A DNA stretch of 64,000 nucleotides, taken from Chitinophagaceae bacterium (GTDB lineage: Bacteria > Bacteroidota > Bacteroidia > Chitinophagales > Chitinophagaceae). The translations under genes were made by a program, and so were the position numbers. Below, piece after piece: positions 7,822 through 15,036 of the stretch. The first letter of the stretch is position 1. The number at the start of each line of letters is the position of its first letter. Location: contig JABFRU010000047.1 of NCBI GenBank assembly GCA_013140985.1, forward strand, positions 1-64,000. The letters are read 5' to 3'. The notes beneath the pieces were generated by a model, which was given only the letters and a program-made list of their open reading frames with translations, was not told where the DNA came from and searched no databases.

Positions 7822-8396
7822 TCAAAAGCTGTTGATTCTAAGTTATCAAATGAAATGTGATTACCTTCTTCCAAACTAACCTTATACTGTTCTAAAAAAA
7901 GGGCCCGTTTTGTATTTAAGGAAGGCTGTGTAGGTCGGATTGCGCCCATTTTAAAACAAATAATAGCCTTTGTTTCTAACCCATTCAAATCAATATTATA
8001 TTCTCTTAACAAATTGATTGTATATCCTAATTGCTCAACAGCATCATTCCTTTTACTATTTCTCCTACCATTACTTGTCTCACTAATTTCGACAAAAAAA
8101 CATTTGTATTTATTAAAGAGAATACAATCGCATTTTTTATGATCTTGAGTAAATAAACACTTATCTGTTTTCAGAACACATATTTCGTTTTCTTCTTTAT
8201 TCCTGTTGGAGACCTTTAGCTGATGATCTTCTCTTTTTTTCACAACTCTAACTGGTTGATCTTCGCTTCTATCATCAAATACGCAAAAAAGACGGTGGGT
8301 AATAATTTCATAAGAAGTTCCTGAAATACAATTAGAAGTGTCAAGCCTCTTACAATCGCCTAAAGCATTTTTTAAGGATATAATGAATTCGTTCAT
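7818..8396 (-). CDS. Nuclease-like partner of the AAA ATPase (divergent PD-(D/E)XK?)
   Basis: A 192-residue protein, no family recognised outright. The region Asp90 … Glu103-Ile-Ser105 (CDCILF, then CFFVEIS) followed by a helix with AVEQLGYTINLL has the layout of a PD-(D/E)XK fold, where ExK sits on a strand and a Gln on the next helix. Here the Lys is replaced by Ser, so the active site is altered or the protein is a pseudo-nuclease. Five Cys residues (73, 80, 89, 91, 99) crowd the same region and might bind metal. The ATG overlaps the ATPase stop by 4 bases (8393-8396), so the two are translationally coupled. The pairing suggests an anti-phage or toxin-like module. Confidence 0.6.
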   Translation of the reverse strand: MNEFIISLKNALGDCKRLDTSNCISGTSYEIITHRLFCVFDDRSEDQPVRVVKKREDHQLKVSNRNKEENEICVLKTDKCLFTQDHKKCDCILFNKYKCFFVEISETSNGRRNSKRNDAVEQLGYTINLLREYNIDLNGLETKAIICFKMGAIRPTQPSLNTKRALFLEQYKVSLEEGNHISFDNLESTAFD

Positions 8397-9736
8397 TTCG
8401 TTAACTCCATTAGCTGTTCAAAATCATCATTAATTTTATCTGTTGCTAAATCAATATAATTATCCTCAATTAAGCCAGTTTCATTATTAAATATTGATCT
8501 TGCTGAGCCGTCACAAATCTGGTAGGCCGTAAAATTTTCTGGATTAATAGTTGCTTTTACTATTTTCTGGACTCTTTCTGTAGCCTCCTGCATGTTCTTG
8601 CTAGGAGTTGCATCACTCGAATCATTTAATTTATCAAATAGTTTCATCCTTACTTTGAAAGCATACAATAAATTATTTAAAGAAGATAGTATGTAGGGAC
8701 TGTGAGTAGTGTATGTATGTATTGTTCCATAATCTTCCCACCTGCTACGTGGATCAGTTCTCCTGGCTTCGAGAAGCTTAATTAGTTCATATTGGGCAAG
8801 AGGGAATAAGTTTAATTCTGCTTCTTCAATAACAAATGATCTATGATATATTGTCTGTTCGCTTAAAACTGAAGCAAGTAATGGTACGACACTTTGAATG
8901 CCGGAAGCAGCTTCATTCAACGAAATGATATTATCTGCATTTATATAAACCTTATCTTCTCCATCAATGATTTTATATACCAATTCTTTTTGAATAAAAT
9001 CTAATTTAATTTCATTAAGAGTAATTTTTTCTAATTCTGCTCCAAAAGATAAAATATGTTTTGGAATAGGTACGGAATTTACCATTAAGTTTAATGCCGC
9101 CTTCTTAATGATATTTACTAAGTTTCTTTCGGCGGGTATATATATGGCAGTTGATGTACTTAAATGTTCTTCAATCTCTCTAATTACTTCAAGAATTTCT
9201 TTGCTCTTGTTTTCGGAAGCGCTAACGTAATTATTCTTGTCTAGAATTGTAGGTAGGTCTTTTTCATAAAGAAGCCTACTTGCTTTTATATCGAATACTA
9301 GAAATTTACCAGAGAATTCGGAAAATTTTGTAGCTATTTCTGTTTTGTTTTTATCAAAATCAACAAATAATATCTCTAGATAATTGATTTGATCTAAAAG
9401 TTTTGGTTCGTAATTTAATACACCATTCTTGTAGGTAATTAGATGTAATTCCGATTCAAATTCTATTTCGGTTTGAGTATTTAAGAAAGAACTTATATTG
9501 TATTCAGAAAAAACATCTGCAAATTGTTTGGAAGCTTTTTCGTTATCAATTATTTTTTTATTTGTGTCTGAATCTGTTTTATAGAAAAATTTTCTAGGAG
9601 CTTTAAAAATGGTAAATATTTTAGCAAGTGCACTTTTACCAGTTGCTTGAGGCCCTATAAATACATTTACATTTCTAAGGTCTAGAGACACCTCTTTTAT
9701 TGGGCCAAAATTCTTAACTACAAGTTTAGACTTCAT
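8393..9736 (-). CDS. AAA/ABC-type ATPase of the OLD-like group, transposon cargo
   Basis: An ATPase related to the AAA_15/AAA_21 (OLD-like) group. Numbering from an upstream in-frame ATG at 9802, the motifs are Walker A GPQATGKS (50-57), an ABC-like signature NEAASGIQS (~296), Walker B FVIEE (323-327) and the H-switch TTHSPYILSSLNN (~365). The ATG at 9736 (MKSKLVVKNFGPIKEVSL) is preferred because a -7 element TATATTTG lies at 9760-9767, downstream of the 9802 start, leaving 447 residues. No TOPRIM domain follows, unlike true OLD nucleases. It is coupled to the nuclease-like gene. In known systems such ATPases sense phage and activate an effector; that role here is inferred. Confidence 0.85.
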   Translation of the reverse strand: MKSKLVVKNFGPIKEVSLDLRNVNVFIGPQATGKSALAKIFTIFKAPRKFFYKTDSDTNKKIIDNEKASKQFADVFSEYNISSFLNTQTEIEFESELHLITYKNGVLNYEPKLLDQINYLEILFVDFDKNKTEIATKFSEFSGKFLVFDIKASRLLYEKDLPTILDKNNYVSASENKSKEILEVIREIEEHLSTSTAIYIPAERNLVNIIKKAALNLMVNSVPIPKHILSFGAELEKITLNEIKLDFIQKELVYKIIDGEDKVYINADNIISLNEAASGIQSVVPLLASVLSEQTIYHRSFVIEEAELNLFPLAQYELIKLLEARRTDPRSRWEDYGTIHTYTTHSPYILSSLNNLLYAFKVRMKLFDKLNDSSDATPSKNMQEATERVQKIVKATINPENFTAYQICDGSARSIFNNETGLIEDNYIDLATDKINDDFEQLMELTK

Positions 9737-9759
9737 TATACACGTCGCTGAATTAGGGA

Positions 9760-9767
9760 CAAATATA
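9760..9767 (-). promoter_or_regulatory. Candidate -7 element of the ATPase/nuclease-like operon
   Basis: On the minus strand this reads TATATTTG, a full TAnnTTTG match, 23 bases before the ATG at 9736. It decides between two possible starts of the ATPase. Confidence 0.5.
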
Positions 9768-9873
9768 TTGCTTTGCCGATAAGTGGTTAATTTTTTAGAC
9801 ATCTGATAGATTTTTACTTTTTAGCTAAGATTTTGAGCAAGAAACGAGGGGGTGTGTTTGTGGAATTTTAGAA

Positions 9874-9898
9874 GTGGTCTAACAGGTATATAGTCACC
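9874..9898 (-). repeat. Right terminal inverted repeat of the transposon
   Basis: Its reverse complement equals 4007-4031 exactly. TCTTGATA follows directly at 9899-9906 as the second copy of the target duplication. Confidence 0.9.
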
Positions 9899-10236
9899 TC
9901 TTGATACAAAAAGTAACAAAAAAATCAAGGCAATTCGATGAGAAATTTCCTTATTACTAGTTTTCCTTTGCGAATTGCCGATGGGAAAGTCATTCTCCAT
10001 GGGATTATTTGCAGATAATGCTGCTTGTTACTCGAAGAAACTAAGGCGCTGGCTTTTTCGCATGGAAATGTTGTATAAGAAATTAAGCATAGTTCGATGC
10101 GAAAAAAATGCGCAGACAAATTCATTCTCTTTGCAGTTTCTATTCGAATAGATAAGGAGTTTTTAAAAGTTCAGCGTCTAACGCCCCCTCTCCGAAAGGA
10201 GAGGGTTGGGGTGAGGCCGTTCCAAATACCCGGAGT
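9899..10236. other. Gene-free, structured intergenic stretch right of the transposon
   Basis: No coding frame is convincing here. After the target duplication come CAAAAAGTAAC (right half of the split palindrome), an inverted pair GGCAATTCG / CGAATTGCC (around 9928-9981), and a larger pair with TTTTTCGCAT (10054-10063) and ATGCGAAAAA (10097-10106). Outer GCGC blocks flank that pair. A hairpin CCCTCTCC-GAAA-GGAGAGGG (10186-10205) is of the kind dispersed between genes in this group. It reads as a conserved intergenic repeat, not a gene. Confidence 0.5.
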
Positions 10237-10896
10237 CTAAAGCCCCGCTTGCGGAGGGGTTTGGGGAGGCCCGGTTATTTCACAAACGCAACGCACAGCG
10301 AACTTGCGGATTTTTTTTGGCTTGTCGATGATATGATGTTCATGACTGTGTTTCACCATTCCCAGTTTGCCGATATGAAAATGGTATTTTTCATCATTTG
10401 TTTCGGTATCAACTACCCACAGAGTTAATCCATCATTTTTTACAAGCCGGATGCCTTCCACCCAGCCGAGAGGAAGAAGGTTCAATAAAGTATCCTTAAA
10501 GATCTCAGCGCCTTTCATACTGATGCCAAAATGTTTATCCAGGAACTTGCTTGTGTCATATTGCAGCACACCATTGTTGATGCCGTTATTTTTCATGAAT
10601 ACACTCATATAACTTTCCCACTCCGGGATAGTAGCTACATGCCATCCCGACGGGCAGATCGTATTTAATTCACTGTTGGAATAAAAATTTCCATCCTTGC
10701 ATGCTGCTGAATCTTTATTAAAGTTGGGACAAAAAGAAAAGTTTGTCTGGAAGCGAAGATTTTCACGGAACCATTTTTTGCCGGCAATAACGATCGTCTT
10801 GTATTGTTGTCCATCCCGTTCGTCAGTAAATACTCCTGTTTGTGCTATGCAGCCAAAGGAAAATGTGCAGGAAAGAATAAGCAGGATTGGTTTCAT
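10237..10896 (-). CDS. FISUMP-domain secreted protein
   Basis: A 219-residue exported protein with signal peptide MKPILLILSCTFSFGCIAQ. Most of the rest is a Fibrobacter succinogenes major paralogous (FISUMP) domain: FTDERDGQQYKTIVIAGKKW, then FRENL, GNFYSNSEL, and CPSGWHVATIPEWESYM are the characteristic motifs. Function is unknown; the family is extracytoplasmic and common in Bacteroidota. The last ~11 residues (GPPQTPPQAGL) are encoded by a dispersed intergenic repeat (tccccaaacccctccgc type on this strand), so the natural C-terminus may have been replaced by a repeat insertion. Confidence 0.85.
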   Translation of the reverse strand: MKPILLILSCTFSFGCIAQTGVFTDERDGQQYKTIVIAGKKWFRENLRFQTNFSFCPNFNKDSAACKDGNFYSNSELNTICPSGWHVATIPEWESYMSVFMKNNGINNGVLQYDTSKFLDKHFGISMKGAEIFKDTLLNLLPLGWVEGIRLVKNDGLTLWVVDTETNDEKYHFHIGKLGMVKHSHEHHIIDKPKKIRKFAVRCVCEITGPPQTPPQAGL

Positions 10897-10935
10897 TGAT
10901 GATAAGAACGCAAAGAGGATAGATTTATTTTCTTT

Positions 10936-12246
10936 CTATGCTTTGATCCTTTTTATATCAGCGCCTAATTTTTTTAATCGCCCATCAATATCCTGGTAAC
11001 CCCGGTCTATCTGCTCGATATTCTGAATAATGCTTTTTCCCTCTGCACTCAATGCTGCGATCAATAAGGCCACACCGGCACGGATGTCGGGAGAACTCAT
11101 TACAATGCCCCGCAGCATTTGTTCTCTTTCCAAACCAATCACTACGGCACGGTGCGGATCGCAGAGAACAATTCTTGCTCCCATGTCAATAAGCTTGTCA
11201 ACAAAGAACAAACGACTTTCAAACATTTTCTGATGAATGAGCACAGAACCTTTGGCCTGTATCGCCGTTACCAACACAATACTTAAAAGATCCGGCGTAA
11301 AACCCGGCCAGGGATGATCGTAGATGGTCATTACCGAACCATCGAGAAAAGTTTGTATCTCATAACTTTCCTGTGCCGGTATATGAATATCATCGCCATT
11401 GAAATTCATTTTAATTCCCAGTTGCTGAAATTTTTCAGGGATGATACCAAGATGTTCAATGCCGGCGCCTTTGATCGTTATGTCGCTTTGTGTCATTGCA
11501 GCGAGACCAATGAATGAGCCTACTTCGATCATATCCGGAAGAATAGTGTGAGATGTACCATTGAGTTTGTCAACACCATCAATACTTAACCTGTTACTTC
11601 CCACACCGGCGATCTTTGCACCCATCTTCTGCAACATCTTACAGAGTTGCTGGATATACGGTTCGCAGGCAGCATTATAAATGGTTGTCACACCTTTTGC
11701 AAGGACCGCTGCCATAATGATATTGGCGGTGCCGGTGACAGAAGGTTCATCTAATAATAGATCTGCTCCTTTTAAATTGGGAGCTTCCAAATGAAAGAAG
11801 CCATCTTCTTCATGATAAGTAAATGAAGCGCCGAGTTTTTCAAAACCAATGATATGTGTATCTAATCTTCGTCTTCCTATTTTATCGCCACCTGGTTTTG
11901 GAATAAATGCTTTTTTAAATCTCCCCAGCAATGGACCTGCCAGCATCACTGACCCCCGAAGCTTACCGCTTTTCTTTTTATATTCTTCGCTGCGCAGGTA
12001 ATCAACATTTATATTGTCGGCCTGGAAAGTACAGGTATCTCTTTTGGGTCTTTCAATCTTTACATTCATCTCACCCAGTAATTCTATCAGCAGGTTTACA
12101 TCGGTGATGTCAGGAATATTGCTGATGGTAATTTTTTCTGCTGTCAGCAATACCGCACTGATAACCTGCAATGCTTCATTCTTGGCGCCCTGCGGAATAA
12201 TCTCGCCGGATAATTTTTTACCGCCTTTTACTTCGAAGGAATGCAT
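10936..12246 (-). CDS. murA: UDP-N-acetylglucosamine 1-carboxyvinyltransferase
   Basis: Catalyses the first committed step of peptidoglycan synthesis, adding enolpyruvate from PEP to UDP-GlcNAc in the cytoplasm. The start MHSFEVKGGKKLSGEIIPQG at 12246 aligns with the usual MurA N-terminus; an upstream in-frame ATG at 12330 would add 28 atypical residues. Lys-Asn of AKNEALQ, the SGKLRGSVMLAGPLL and DIRAGVALLIAAL blocks are all present. The residue that is Cys115 in E. coli is Asp121 here (KPGGDKIGRRRLD), as in other naturally fosfomycin-resistant MurA enzymes. It lies downstream of the DUF4290 gene with ~110 bases between and is likely co-transcribed. Confidence 0.96.
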   Translation of the reverse strand: MHSFEVKGGKKLSGEIIPQGAKNEALQVISAVLLTAEKITISNIPDITDVNLLIELLGEMNVKIERPKRDTCTFQADNINVDYLRSEEYKKKSGKLRGSVMLAGPLLGRFKKAFIPKPGGDKIGRRRLDTHIIGFEKLGASFTYHEEDGFFHLEAPNLKGADLLLDEPSVTGTANIIMAAVLAKGVTTIYNAACEPYIQQLCKMLQKMGAKIAGVGSNRLSIDGVDKLNGTSHTILPDMIEVGSFIGLAAMTQSDITIKGAGIEHLGIIPEKFQQLGIKMNFNGDDIHIPAQESYEIQTFLDGSVMTIYDHPWPGFTPDLLSIVLVTAIQAKGSVLIHQKMFESRLFFVDKLIDMGARIVLCDPHRAVVIGLEREQMLRGIVMSSPDIRAGVALLIAALSAEGKSIIQNIEQIDRGYQDIDGRLKKLGADIKRIKA

Positions 12247-12355
12247 CTTGTTTGTTAACGGGTTAACAAGTTTATAAGTTGATAGGGACTGCAATGTAAA
12301 AGAAAAAGGTTGACCGGAAAACCCTGTCAACCTTTCAACATGTTAACTTATCAAC

Positions 12356-13045
12356 TTAGTATCTTTTCTTCTTAAATCCACCGCCGCCGCCACGGTTATC
12401 CCTTCTGTCATTGCGGCCACCACCTCTTTGCTGAAACTTGCCGCCGCCTCTTTTGCCGTAACCACCCCGGTTATCTCTTTCAGGTTGCGGACGGAAAGCT
12501 TTTACATAAGGAGTGTTGGTGAAAGTGAGCTGACCTTGCGTAATGCTTGTTAGTTCACTCTGTATGGCATCATCATGTACGATCTCTTTGTGCCAGTTAT
12601 TATAAGCCAGCTTCATATAATATGCAACCGCATTGGCGAAGCCGAGCCTTTTATCAGGATTTTCTTCTTTCAACGCTTTATCAATGATCACTTCCAGGTT
12701 TTTGCCCAAATGAGAAAACCTTGGATGACGTTTGGGATAAGGAAGCGGTTTTGGTTTTGCCTTTAATGCTTCCCGGGTTGGGATTGGATAGGGCGACTTT
12801 ACGTCCAGTTTAAAATCAGCGATCAGGAATAAATGATCCCAAAGCTTATGACGAAAATCTTCCACATTTTTTAAATGAGGGTTGAGGAATCCCATCAATT
12901 CAATGGCGGCCTGGGCATTGCGTTGGCGGCGTTCGGGATCTTCAATGGTAAGAATATGTTCGATCATTTTCTGCACATGCCGTCCATATTCACGCATAAT
13001 CAGATGATTTCTCGTCGTATTATACTCCATGTTATCGATGTTCAT
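12356..13045 (-). CDS. DUF4290 protein with RGG-type C-terminal tail
   Basis: A 229-residue protein from the ATG at 13045 (MNIDNMEYNTTRNHLIMREY), preferred over an upstream TTG at 13060. The first ~165 residues are the helical DUF4290 domain, conserved next to murA in Bacteroidota (YGRHVQKMIEHILTIEDPERR and MGFLNPHLK are typical). The last ~45 residues are a low-complexity tail rich in Arg-Gly (GGYGKRGGGKFQQRGGGRND and so on) ending FKKKRY, as seen in RNA-binding proteins. The biochemical role is unknown; RNA association is an inference from the tail. Confidence 0.9.
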   Translation of the reverse strand: MNIDNMEYNTTRNHLIMREYGRHVQKMIEHILTIEDPERRQRNAQAAIELMGFLNPHLKNVEDFRHKLWDHLFLIADFKLDVKSPYPIPTREALKAKPKPLPYPKRHPRFSHLGKNLEVIIDKALKEENPDKRLGFANAVAYYMKLAYNNWHKEIVHDDAIQSELTSITQGQLTFTNTPYVKAFRPQPERDNRGGYGKRGGGKFQQRGGGRNDRRDNRGGGGGFKKKRY

Positions 13046-13230
13046 TACAAATGAGCTCAAAATTATAAATTTTTAAAAATTAAAAGATGTGAAAGCGGAC
13101 TTCAGTAATGAACCGGTAAATGGGAGTTGTATAACCGGGATAATGAAGTTGAATGAACCTTAAAGGTAAGGGAAAAGTTGGAAAGTTGTAAGCCAGGGAT
13201 TCAGGGGTTGCTTCGGGTTTTGGATCTGGT

Positions 13231-13264
13231 AAAAAAGAAAGGGGCCCCGAACCAAGGCCCCTTT
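13231..13264 (-). terminator. Strong intrinsic terminator on the minus strand
   Basis: Reading the minus strand: AAAGGGGCC, a 9-base loop, GGCCCCTTT, then a run containing TTTTTT (13236-13231). The 9-bp GC-rich stem with T-tract is a textbook Rho-independent terminator, yet no gene lies directly upstream of it on that strand. Confidence 0.75.
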
Positions 13265-13340
13265 TACAAGCCACCATCCTCTTCCACCTAAGAGGTCGTT
13301 TAGTAAAGTTGATTGACACAGTACAGATGGCTTGCCATCC
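13231..13340 (-). ncRNA. Candidate small RNA or leader RNA
   Basis: Upstream of the terminator on the minus strand is a second hairpin, CCTCTT-AGGTGG-AAGAGG (13295-13278), and further upstream a short palindrome GATGGCAAGCCATC (near 13326-13339). A chain of small hairpins ending in a strong terminator, with no protein gene, is what an sRNA or an attenuator leader for the DUF4290-murA operon would look like. No known family was recognised and the 5' end is not defined. Confidence 0.35.
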
Positions 13341-13791
13341 TTTTCTGCCTCAACCGCAATATTTTTATAAGAGCAACCCTTTCCGGGTATAAATTTCCGG
13401 CTGAAATATTAGCAAAATTGATACCAAGCTGCGCAGAATGTGGATTACTTCCGGCATTTTTTTTCTTCCCCCCTTTAAAAATTTTTTTCTGTGGAGCAGT
13501 ATATAATATATAAGGAGAGATTGTGTTGAGTTGTTTCATAAGGCACTGTTTCGGTACACTGATAATGACATAAAACTAAGCAGATACTCTGAATGCTGCA
13601 ATTGTAATACTGCTCAACTTTTAACGGAGTATTTCATGAATATGCACAGCAAATCTCCCCACATTTTTATGCTTTGATCAAATGTAAAAGATGAATGACC
13701 TGGCAGGTAATGCAGGAAAGTAGAAAAGGGCGGCCTGTTGTAATATTTACAAGACCGGCAGAGTTGTTTTACTAAGTAATAAAGCAACTAA

Positions 13792-13799
13792 TACCTTTG
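13792..13799 (+). promoter_or_regulatory. -7 element of the glycosyltransferase gene
   Basis: TACCTTTG, a full match to TAnnTTTG, 19 bases before the ATG at 13819. A TTG stands at 13764-13766, farther away than the usual spacing. Confidence 0.55.
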
Positions 13800-13818
13800 C
13801 CTGCCGCATATTAGTATC

Positions 13819-14970
13819 ATGACAATAGCTGTTAATACAAGATTTCTGTTGACCGGTTACCTGGAAGGCTACGGCTATTTTATTTATGAAACATTCAAAC
13901 GTATCACCGCCAGTCATCCGGAACATGAATTCATTTTTATTTTCGACAGGCCTTATGATGAAAAGTTTGTGTTTGGAAAAAATGTAAAACCTGTAGTTGC
14001 TGGTCCGCCGGCAAGACATCCTTTGCTTTGGAAATATTGGTATGATATCAAGATACCGGCGATACTAAGAAAATATAAAGCCGATGTGTTTGTATCCTGC
14101 GATGGATTTTGTTCGCTAAGAACTAAAGTGCCACAATGCCTGGTGGTGCATGACCTAGCTTTTTTGCATTATCCTTCTTTTAATAAGCGATCACATGTGT
14201 CTTTCTTAAAAAGAAACATGTCTAAGTTTTTAGAGAAAGCGGGGTCAGTTGCTACGGTTTCAGAATTTTCCAGGAAAGATATTCTTGCTAACTATAAAGC
14301 AGGCAATGATAAGATCGATATTGTTTTCAGCGCAGCCAAGGAAATTTTTCGCCCGGTAACTGAAGAAGATAAAACTGCTACAAAAAATAAGCATACAGAA
14401 GGTAAAGAATATTTTGTGTATGCCGGTGCCATCCACCCCCGTAAAAATTTGATGAACCTGCTAAAAGCTTTTTCAGTATTAAAAAAAAGAATGCAGACAA
14501 ACATGAAATTGGTGCTGGCAGGAAGACTTGCCTGGAAATATGAGTCATTTATAGAAAGCCTGAACTCATATAAATATAGAAATGATGTGGTGATAACAGG
14601 ATATGTTGCGGAAGAAGAACTAGTAAAGATCATCGGCTCTGCATATGGAATGATCTATCCTTCTTTTTTAGAAGGTTTTGGCGTGCCGGTGCTGGAAGCG
14701 ATGCAGTGTAGTGTGCCGGTCATTACTTCGATCAATTCTTCTATGCAGGAGATAGCGAAAGAAGCGGCTTTGTATGTCAACCCGGAAGATCATAATGATA
14801 TTGCTGATAAAATGATGTTATTGTATAAAGATGAAACGCTGAAAAAAGAACTGGTAGAAAAAGGAAAGATCGTTTCTAAAGAATATAGCTGGGATAGAAC
14901 AAGCGACTTACTTTGGCAAAGCATTCTGAAAACAGTCGGAAAGACCGAAAGCCGAAAAGACCGAAAGTGA
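13819..14970 (+). CDS. Glycosyltransferase, GT-B fold (GT4-like)
   Basis: A 383-residue cytoplasmic sugar transferase using a nucleotide-sugar donor. The C-terminal half carries the GT4 signature: FVYAGAIHPRKNLMNLLKAF for the donor domain start, then YGMIYPSFLEGFGVPVLEAM with the EGFGVPVLE motif that contacts the donor. The N-terminal acceptor domain includes QCLVVHDLAFLHYPS. Acceptor and product are not predictable; no polysaccharide cluster surrounds it. The last residues (VGKTESRKDRK) are encoded by a dispersed gtcggaaagaccgaaag-type repeat, so the C-terminus appears extended by repeat DNA. Confidence 0.9.
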   Translation: MTIAVNTRFLLTGYLEGYGYFIYETFKRITASHPEHEFIFIFDRPYDEKFVFGKNVKPVVAGPPARHPLLWKYWYDIKIPAILRKYKADVFVSCDGFCSLRTKVPQCLVVHDLAFLHYPSFNKRSHVSFLKRNMSKFLEKAGSVATVSEFSRKDILANYKAGNDKIDIVFSAAKEIFRPVTEEDKTATKNKHTEGKEYFVYAGAIHPRKNLMNLLKAFSVLKKRMQTNMKLVLAGRLAWKYESFIESLNSYKYRNDVVITGYVAEEELVKIIGSAYGMIYPSFLEGFGVPVLEAMQCSVPVITSINSSMQEIAKEAALYVNPEDHNDIADKMMLLYKDETLKKELVEKGKIVSKEYSWDRTSDLLWQSILKTVGKTESRKDRK

Positions 14971-15008
14971 GTTAACTATCTTTCCGACTTCCAGACTTCT
15001 CGTCTTTC
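14934..15008. repeat. Imperfect inverted repeat built from ACCGAAAG-like words
   Basis: Left arm 14934-14968 repeats ggaaagaccgaaag-type words; right arm 14980-15008 carries their complements (ctttccgactt, cgtctttc). The left arm is inside the 3' end of the glycosyltransferase gene. It may act as a terminator before gldC. Confidence 0.5.
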
Positions 15009-15010
15009 TT

Positions 15011-15018
15011 TACCTTTG
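15011..15018 (+). promoter_or_regulatory. -7 element of gldC
   Basis: TACCTTTG, a full TAnnTTTG match, 18 bases before the ATG at 15037. It shows that an earlier in-frame codon at 15016 cannot be the start. Confidence 0.6.
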
Positions 15019-15036
15019 CTCCCTTCAAATTTAAGT

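Larger units (their letters stand above)
4007..9898. mobile_element. IS1595-type transposon with passenger genes (5.9 kb)
   Basis: Both ends carry the same 25 bases in inverted orientation, beginning GGTGACTATATACC (4007-4031 and 9874-9898, no mismatch). The 8-mer TCTTGATA stands directly outside each end (3999-4006 and 9899-9906), which fits the 8-bp target duplication known for the IS1595 family. Inside is an ISXO2-like DDE transposase (5210-6136). The cargo is a 32-residue membrane peptide, a membrane protein, an Xre regulator, a zinc-ribbon protein, a P63C protein, a 37-residue basic protein, a nuclease-like protein and an AAA ATPase. Intact ends and duplication suggest a fairly recent insertion. 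The cargo looks more AT-rich than the flanking genes, though this was not computed. Confidence 0.9.
13046..13818. other. Long gene-free region with a structured minus-strand signal
   Basis: About 770 bases without a gene I can support; short frames here have no recognisable product. It contains the terminator at 13231-13264 with a hairpin just upstream (separate entries), and the promoter of the glycosyltransferase at the right end. The rest, including a T/C-rich run near 13450-13490, shows nothing I can interpret. Confidence 0.6.

Noticed and set aside
9736-9802. ATG at 9802 as the ATPase start
   Set aside because: It lies upstream of the -7 element TATATTTG and adds 22 residues not in the ATPase fold.
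7818-9802. Assignment to Gabija, Septu or PARIS
   Set aside because: No TOPRIM-containing OLD nuclease, UvrD helicase, HNH partner or DUF4435 partner is present.
10160-10236. Riboswitch or tRNA in the gap before the FISUMP gene
   Set aside because: The hairpin is a simple GAAA-capped dispersed repeat and no cloverleaf or known aptamer motif could be drawn.
13080-13539. Two short minus-strand frames left and right of 13.3 kb
   Set aside because: The first spans a strong terminator and neither encodes anything recognisable; the RNA-structure reading is better supported.
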